A DNA stretch of 64,000 bases, taken from Mycobacterium sp. SVM_VP21 (GTDB taxonomy: Bacteria > Actinomycetota > Actinomycetes > Mycobacteriales > Mycobacteriaceae). Both the position numbers and the translations under genes were made by a program. This document shows positions 59,201-64,000 of this stretch, piece by piece. Under the pieces are notes generated by a model that saw nothing but the letters and a program-made list of their open reading frames with translations, made no database searches and was not told the origin of the DNA. Location of the stretch: positions 1,426,001 to 1,490,000 of the forward strand of contig CP101406.1 of assembly GCA_024758765.1 (NCBI GenBank), given 5' to 3'. Numbering within the stretch: the stretch's first letter is position 1; each line of letters starts with the position of its first letter.

Positions 59201-60646
59201 CTACTCCTTGCTGAGGTTCGTGCGGACCCCGTTCTCGATTTGCTGACCGATCTCGGGGTCGATGTTGCGCCAGTATTCGAAGACCCGGGACAGCACCGGC
59301 TCCTTCACACCATTGGAGACGTGCAGAACGACATTGTGCACCAGTCGATCCCGCTGAGCGTCGTCCATCACGTCGCGAATCAAGGAGCGTGCCTGACCGA
59401 AATCATCATCATCGCGCCGCAGCGTGTAGGCCTCGCGGACCATCTCTCCGTCAGCGGCCCAACCGATCTCGGACGCCCGCGCGGGATCGGCCAGCGGACC
59501 GCCGACCGTGTTGGGGGTGTAGACCGGGTCGGACACGTTCTGCACCCGCATCCGCCCGTCCTTGGAATAGCTGCGCACCGGACACTTAGGGGCGTTGACC
59601 GGGATCTGATGATGGTTGACCCCAATCCGAGCCCGATGCGCATCGGCATAGGCGAAACTGCGACCCAACAACAGCCGATCTGGACTGAGGCCGGTGCCGG
59701 GCACGATGTTGTGCGGCCCGAAAGCGGCCTGCTCCACCTCGGTGTGATGATCGGTGGGATTGCGATCCAACGTCAGCTTGCCCACCTCGATAAGCGGGTA
59801 GTCCGCATGCGGCCACACCTTCGTCACGTCGAACGGGTTGAACCGGTAGGTCTTGGCGTCCTCGAAAGGCATGATCTGCACGTAGAGCGTCCAGCTCGGG
59901 AAGTCACCGCGCGCAATCGCATCGAACAGGTCGCGCTGATTGCAGTCCGGGTCTGTCCCCGCCAGCCGGTCGGCCTCCTCCTGAGTCAAACACTGCACAC
60001 CCTGATCAGACTTGTAGTGGTATTTCACCCAACAGATCTCACCGCCGATATTCACCCAACTGAATGTGTGCAGCCCGTAACCGTTCATATGCCGGTACGT
60101 CTTCGGAATACCCCGATCCCCCATCACCACCGATACCAGATGCGCGGTCTCAGGCGACTGAGTCCAAAAGTCCCACACCATGTTGCGGTCATGACAGTCA
60201 TTGTCCGCGCGGCGCCCACCGGCGCGGATCAGGTTGAGAAACTTCAACGGTTCTCGGACGATAAAGATCGGCACGTTACTGCCGACCAGATCATAGTTGC
60301 CCTCCGTGGTGTAGAACTTCACCGCGAATCCCCGATTGTCACGCACCGTGTCCGCGGCACCACGTTCGCCACCGTTGCCCGACGAAAACCGGGCGAACAC
60401 CTCGGTGACCGCGCCCGGCTGCAGGAAGGCCGCGCGGGTGTAGGCACTGACGTCGCCGGTGACCTCAAAGCGCCCGTACCCGCCGGCACCCTTGGCGTGC
60501 GGTTGACGCTCGACCACCCGCTCACGGTTGAACGCGGCGACCTGTTCGATCAGGTAGGTGTCCTGTAACAGGATCGGGCCGTTGGGGCCCAGCGTCAACG
60601 ACCGATCATTGGTCGGAGCCGGTGCCCCGCCATCGGTGGTCGTCAT
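59201..60646 (-). CDS. Haem catalase paralogue lacking the catalytic Asn
   Basis: A 481-residue catalase, second gene of a tandem pair. Distal His50 (RQPHAKGAGGYG) and the haem Tyr motif RSFAYADAHRA are present. The distal catalytic Asn is replaced: DLVGSNVPIFIVRE has Ser123 where the other two window catalases and bovine catalase have Asn. The codon is AGT on the coding strand (complement near 60280). The remaining 300 residues are almost identical to the upstream paralogue. The ATG overlaps the upstream catalase stop by 4 nt. It may have weak or altered activity. Confidence 0.93.
   Translation of the reverse strand: MTTTDGGAPAPTNDRSLTLGPNGPILLQDTYLIEQVAAFNRERVVERQPHAKGAGGYGRFEVTGDVSAYTRAAFLQPGAVTEVFARFSSGNGGERGAADTVRDNRGFAVKFYTTEGNYDLVGSNVPIFIVREPLKFLNLIRAGGRRADNDCHDRNMVWDFWTQSPETAHLVSVVMGDRGIPKTYRHMNGYGLHTFSWVNIGGEICWVKYHYKSDQGVQCLTQEEADRLAGTDPDCNQRDLFDAIARGDFPSWTLYVQIMPFEDAKTYRFNPFDVTKVWPHADYPLIEVGKLTLDRNPTDHHTEVEQAAFGPHNIVPGTGLSPDRLLLGRSFAYADAHRARIGVNHHQIPVNAPKCPVRSYSKDGRMRVQNVSDPVYTPNTVGGPLADPARASEIGWAADGEMVREAYTLRRDDDDFGQARSLIRDVMDDAQRDRLVHNVVLHVSNGVKEPVLSRVFEYWRNIDPEIGQQIENGVRTNLSKE
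59214..60124 (-). repeat. Catalase duplicated tract, copy 1
   Basis: 911 bp matching 60653-61563 at a constant offset of 1439, with roughly nine substitutions by eye. It covers the C-terminal ~300 codons. The first ~45 codons of the two genes are also nearly identical, while codons ~45-175 diverge clearly. Confidence 0.9.
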
Positions 60647-62094
60647 GTGTTCAGGTTCGTGCGGACCCCGTTCTCGATCTGCTGACCGATCTCGGGGTCG
60701 ATGTTGCGCCAGTATTCGAAGACCCGGGACAGCACCGGCTCCTTCACACCATTGGAGACGTGCAGAACGACATTGTGCACCAGCCGGCCCCGCTGAGCGT
60801 CGTCCATCACGTCGCGAATCAAGGAGCGTGCCTGACCGAAATCATCATCATCGCGCCGCAGCGTGTAGGCCTCGCGGACCATCTCTCCGTCAGCGGCCCA
60901 ACCGATCTCGGACGCCCGCGCGGGATCGGCCAGCGGACCGCCGACCGTGTTGGGAGTGTAGACCGGGTCGGACACGTTCTGCACCCGCATCCGCCCGTCC
61001 TTGGAATAGCTGCGCACCGGACACTTAGGGGCGTTGACCGGGATCTGATGATGGTTGACCCCAATCCGAGCCCGATGCGCATCGGCATAGGCGAAACTGC
61101 GACCCAACAACAGCCGATCTGGACTGAGGCCCGTGCCGGGCACGATGTTGTGCGGCCCGAAAGCGGCCTGCTCCACCTCGGTGTGATGATCGGTGGGATT
61201 GCGATCCAACGTCAGCTTGCCCACCTCAATAAGCGGGTAGTCCGCATGCGGCCACACCTTCGTCACGTCGAACGGGTTGAACCGGTAGGTCTTGGCGTCC
61301 TCGAAAGGCATGATCTGCACGTAGAGCGTCCAACTCGGGAAGTCACCGCGCGCAATCGCATCGAACAGGTCGCGCTGATTGCAGTCCGGGTCTGTCCCCG
61401 CCAGCCGGTCGGCCTCCTCCTGAGTCAAACACTGCACACCCTGATCAGACTTGTAGTGGTATTTCACCCAACAAATCTCACCGCCGATATTCACCCAACT
61501 GAATGTGTGCAGCCCGTAACCGTTCATATGCCGGTACGTCTTCGGAATACCCCGATCCCCCATGATCAGCGTCACCAGATGCGACGACTCGGGTGACTGC
61601 GTGAAGAAGTCCCACACCATATTGTGGTCATGACAGTCATTGTCGGCGCGCCGCTTGTTGGAGCGAATCAGGTTGGGGAACTTGAGCGGATCCCGAATGA
61701 AGAAGATCGGAACATTGTTGCCGACGATGTCGTAGTTGCCCTCGGAGGTGTAGAACTTCAGCGAGAACCCCCGGGAGTCGCGCAACGTGTCGGCGCTGCC
61801 ACGCTCGCTGGCGTTGCCTGCCACCCGCACGAACACATCGGTCACTGCGCCTGGCTGAAACACCGCCGCCTTGGTGTACAGGCTCACGTCATTTGTCACT
61901 TCGAATCGGCCGAACGCTCCGGTGCCTTTGGCGTGCGGCTGACGCTCGGGCACCCGCTCACGGTTGAACGCGGCGATCTGTTCGATCAGGTAGGTGTCCT
62001 GTAACAAGATCGGCCCGTTGGGGCCCAGCGTCAACGACCGATCATTGGTCGGAGCCGGTGCCCCGCCATCGGTGGTGGTGAAGTTGTCCGTCAT
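60643..62094 (-). CDS. Haem catalase, first gene of the tandem pair
   Basis: A 483-residue monofunctional catalase with all key residues: His54 (RQPHAKGTGAFG), Asn126 (DIVGNNVPIFFIRD), and haem Tyr in RSFAYADAHRARIG. Its N-terminal part is closer to the catalase at 38144, its C-terminal part to the downstream paralogue. It ends NLNT, cut by the downstream ATG (ATGA overlap). AGGAGA precedes its own start. Confidence 0.95.
   Translation of the reverse strand: MTDNFTTTDGGAPAPTNDRSLTLGPNGPILLQDTYLIEQIAAFNRERVPERQPHAKGTGAFGRFEVTNDVSLYTKAAVFQPGAVTDVFVRVAGNASERGSADTLRDSRGFSLKFYTSEGNYDIVGNNVPIFFIRDPLKFPNLIRSNKRRADNDCHDHNMVWDFFTQSPESSHLVTLIMGDRGIPKTYRHMNGYGLHTFSWVNIGGEICWVKYHYKSDQGVQCLTQEEADRLAGTDPDCNQRDLFDAIARGDFPSWTLYVQIMPFEDAKTYRFNPFDVTKVWPHADYPLIEVGKLTLDRNPTDHHTEVEQAAFGPHNIVPGTGLSPDRLLLGRSFAYADAHRARIGVNHHQIPVNAPKCPVRSYSKDGRMRVQNVSDPVYTPNTVGGPLADPARASEIGWAADGEMVREAYTLRRDDDDFGQARSLIRDVMDDAQRGRLVHNVVLHVSNGVKEPVLSRVFEYWRNIDPEIGQQIENGVRTNLNT
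60653..61563 (-). repeat. Catalase duplicated tract, copy 2
   Basis: Partner of 59214-60124. The boundary at 61563 falls at the MGDRG codons, after which the two genes diverge abruptly. Confidence 0.9.
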
Positions 62095-62203
62095 CCCTGT
62101 CTCCTAGTGCTCATCGTCGGAGTTGAACTTGTATCCGAGATCGAAATGGTTAGGCGGAGCGGCGGGGGCAGTCATGTCGCCCCCGCCGTACACCGGTGTT
62201 TCG

Positions 62204-63358
62204 TCACTGTGCGTAGGATTTCGCTCCTGTTCCTGCGAACTTTCCGCCCTCGACGATCAGGTACTCCGAGCGGATCGGCCTGCCGGCGAACCAGTCTTCG
62301 AGGATCTCCCGGGTGCCGGCCGCATAACGGGCCTGCGCCGTCAAACTGGAACCCGAGATGTGCGGTGTCATAGCGTTATTGGGCATGGTCCGCCACGGGT
62401 GGTCGGCCGGCGGCGGCTGCGGGTACCAGACGTCGCCGGCGTAGCCGGCGAGCCGGCCGCTCTCCAGCGCCGCCACGATCGCCCTCTGGTCGGTCTCCTC
62501 GGCGCGTGCGGTGTTGACGATGTAGGAACCGCGCCGCATCGAACCAAGCAGCTTCTCGTTGAACATGTGGTGAGTCTGGGCGATCAGTGGGGAGTGGATC
62601 GAGACCACATCCACCGATCGGGCCAGCGACTCGACAGTCGGGTGAAAGGTCACACCCAACTGCTGCTCCAAATCTGGAGAAAGCCGGTGCACGTCGAAGT
62701 AGTGCAGATTCACCCCGAACGGCTTCATCCGCTCTAGCACCGCCCGACCGATCCGGCCGGCGGCGATCACCCCGACGTCCATGCCCTCCACGTCGTAGGA
62801 GCGCTGCACACAGTCGGCGATGTTCCAGCCGCCGTCGACCACCACCTGATGCGAGGGAACGAAATTGCGGACCAGAGCCAGGATCTGCATCACCGCGTGC
62901 TCGGCGACGCTGACGCTGTTGCTCCAGGTCTCCTCGGCGACGGTGACCCCGCGCGCTTGCGCCTCAGCCAGATCCACATGATCGGAACCGATCCCGGCTG
63001 TCAGCGCCAACTTCAGCTTGGGCGCTTTGGCGAATCGCTCCTTGGTGATGTACGCGGGCCAGAACGGCTGGGAGATCACGATGTCGGCATCATGCAGTTC
63101 CCTTTCGAATTCCGAGTCTGGACCGTCCTTGTCGGACGTGACGACCAGCTCATGACCCTTCTCCTCGAAGAACTTCCGCAATCCCAATGCCCCGGAGACG
63201 CAGCCGAGCAGCTCACCGGGGGTGAAGTCGATTCGCGACGGAGTCGGCAGTGCGGAGCCGTCGGGATAGCTGTCGACCACCGGGACGCTGTCGCGGGCAT
63301 ACTTCGGCGGGTAGCCGGTCACTGGATCCGGGTAGAGCACCATCACACACTTGGCCAT
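62204..63358 (-). CDS. NAD-dependent formate dehydrogenase (metal-free, D-2-hydroxyacid dehydrogenase family)
   Basis: A 384-residue enzyme oxidising formate to CO2 with NAD+. It matches the bacterial and methylotroph FDH type: substrate region QPFWPAYITKERFAKAPKLK, NAD-binding GVIAAGRIGRAVLERM, catalytic Arg in NTARAEETDQRAIV, and catalytic His in MTPHISGSSLTAQARYAAGT. The tail GAKSYAQ is also typical. It is cytoplasmic. GGAGGAAA precedes the ATG. It provides NADH from formate, separate from the quinone-linked fdhABC. Confidence 0.95.
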   Translation of the reverse strand: MAKCVMVLYPDPVTGYPPKYARDSVPVVDSYPDGSALPTPSRIDFTPGELLGCVSGALGLRKFFEEKGHELVVTSDKDGPDSEFERELHDADIVISQPFWPAYITKERFAKAPKLKLALTAGIGSDHVDLAEAQARGVTVAEETWSNSVSVAEHAVMQILALVRNFVPSHQVVVDGGWNIADCVQRSYDVEGMDVGVIAAGRIGRAVLERMKPFGVNLHYFDVHRLSPDLEQQLGVTFHPTVESLARSVDVVSIHSPLIAQTHHMFNEKLLGSMRRGSYIVNTARAEETDQRAIVAALESGRLAGYAGDVWYPQPPPADHPWRTMPNNAMTPHISGSSLTAQARYAAGTREILEDWFAGRPIRSEYLIVEGGKFAGTGAKSYAQ

Positions 63359-63435
63359 GATTTCCTCCTGAATGTGCTTTATTATCAGCAGCTTTCAGTG
63401 TCGTCTGGTGCAACCACGGCGTCCAAGACCCGGCT

Positions 63436-63451
63436 CCTATCCATTGATAGG
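63436..63451. promoter_or_regulatory. Inverted repeat between the GMC oxidoreductase and NAD-formate dehydrogenase genes
   Basis: CCTATC and GATAGG arms flank a CATT loop, and CCTATC recurs at 63457-63462. It is about 78 bp upstream of the NAD-formate dehydrogenase start and 25 bp after the GMC stop. It may be an operator; the short stem makes a terminator less likely. Confidence 0.3.
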
Positions 63452-63476
63452 CGACGCCTATCCAGCGAGGTCAGGG

Positions 63477-64000
63477 CTACTTGAACAGATCGGAGTGGTC
63501 AGCCTTGATCAGGTCTGCACCCTTCTCGCCGACCATGTAGACGGTGTTCTGGATCCGGCAGTCCGGGATGATCGGGAACACCGACGCGTCGATAACACGC
63601 AACTTGTCGACACCGTGCACCTTGAGCTGCGGGTCGACCACCCCCTGGTCGATGTTCTTGGACAGCCGGTTGGTGCCGCAGGGGTGATATGAGGTCTGCA
63701 CGCGATCCTGAACGGACGTCCGCATCAGCTCATCGGAGTGCAGCGGCATGTTCCATGGGTACTGCTCGACGACGAGGTCCTTGAATCCATCACCCTTGGT
63801 GAGAATGTCGTAGGCGAACCGAACCCCTTCACGCAGGGCGATGATGTCGAGTTCATTGGACAGGTAATTGAGGTTGATGTTGGGTGCCATGAACGGGTCG
63901 TCGCTGTTGAGCGTGACTTCACCACCCTCGTAGGCCGGCCGGACCAGGTCGACCATCACCGTGATGTGGTCACCATCGGCGGGCGTCGGGTACTGCCACT
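63477..64000 (-). CDS. GMC-family oxidoreductase, C-terminal part (5' end outside window)
   Basis: The last ~174 residues of a GMC flavoprotein, open to the window edge. C-terminal GMC motifs are present: VTLNSDDPFMAPNINLNYLS, the active-site His region QTSYHPCGTNRLS, and the closing FAD motif KLRVIDASVFPIIPDCRIQN. The family oxidises alcohols, choline or sugars. Its place upstream of NAD-formate dehydrogenase hints at an alcohol-to-formate route, but the substrate cannot be judged from this fragment. Confidence 0.88.
   Translation of the reverse strand, partial: WQYPTPADGDHITVMVDLVRPAYEGGEVTLNSDDPFMAPNINLNYLSNELDIIALREGVRFAYDILTKGDGFKDLVVEQYPWNMPLHSDELMRTSVQDRVQTSYHPCGTNRLSKNIDQGVVDPQLKVHGVDKLRVIDASVFPIIPDCRIQNTVYMVGEKGADLIKADHSDLFK

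Overview
The window is high-GC DNA from a mycobacterium. Diagnostic features are PE/PPE proteins, a complete ESX-3 type VII secretion locus, PGRS-type glycine-rich proteins, DUF732 exported proteins and gene order resembling the M. tuberculosis Rv0281-Rv0293 and Rv0306-Rv0315 blocks. Selenocysteine decoding, a selenocysteine formate dehydrogenase and an NAD-formate dehydrogenase (all absent from M. tuberculosis as far as I know) suggest an environmental or opportunistic species. Species assignment is inference.

Layout. 1-14 kb: a PGRS-like secreted protein cut by the window edge, a GH16 glucanase homologue, small conserved proteins, a TetR regulator divergent from an unknown gene, two PPE genes, two DUF732 proteins, an L,D-transpeptidase-fold protein, a PAP2 phosphatase, a GerW-like protein, a BluB-like nitroreductase, an amidohydrolase and an alpha/beta hydrolase. 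14.0-28.7 kb (minus strand): ESX-3 in canonical order eccA3-eccB3-eccC3-PE-PPE-esxG-esxH-espG3-eccD3-mycP3-eccE3, preceded by candidate IdeR and Zur boxes. 28.9-32.7 kb: an Rv0281-like methyltransferase and a second PE-PPE-esxG-esxH set whose esxG/esxH are almost identical in DNA to the first. 32.8-38 kb: a TiaS-like GIDDTD protein paired with a lipoprotein, a membrane protein, a second PGRS-like secreted protein and a sulfite-oxidase-family molybdoenzyme.

38-52 kb: a catalase, then a compact selenocysteine island. It holds a formate dehydrogenase alpha gene with an in-frame UGA and a SECIS hairpin, fdhB and fdhC, selD (in a three-gene operon with a ferredoxin reductase and a PF10118-like metal hydrolase), tRNA-Sec(UCA), selA and selB. 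Every dedicated component for making and inserting selenocysteine is present within 12 kb of its target.

52-64 kb: cydA-cydB-fdhF-fdhD as a tightly packed minus-strand operon, a FUSC-family membrane protein, two tandem translationally coupled catalases that are mosaics of each other (one lacks the catalytic Asn), a metal-independent NAD-formate dehydrogenase, and the C-terminal part of a GMC oxidoreductase running off the end. Together 38-64 kb looks like a region for formate and C1 oxidation, alternative respiration (cytochrome bd) and peroxide defence. Three gene remnants in 36-46 kb show the region has been rearranged.
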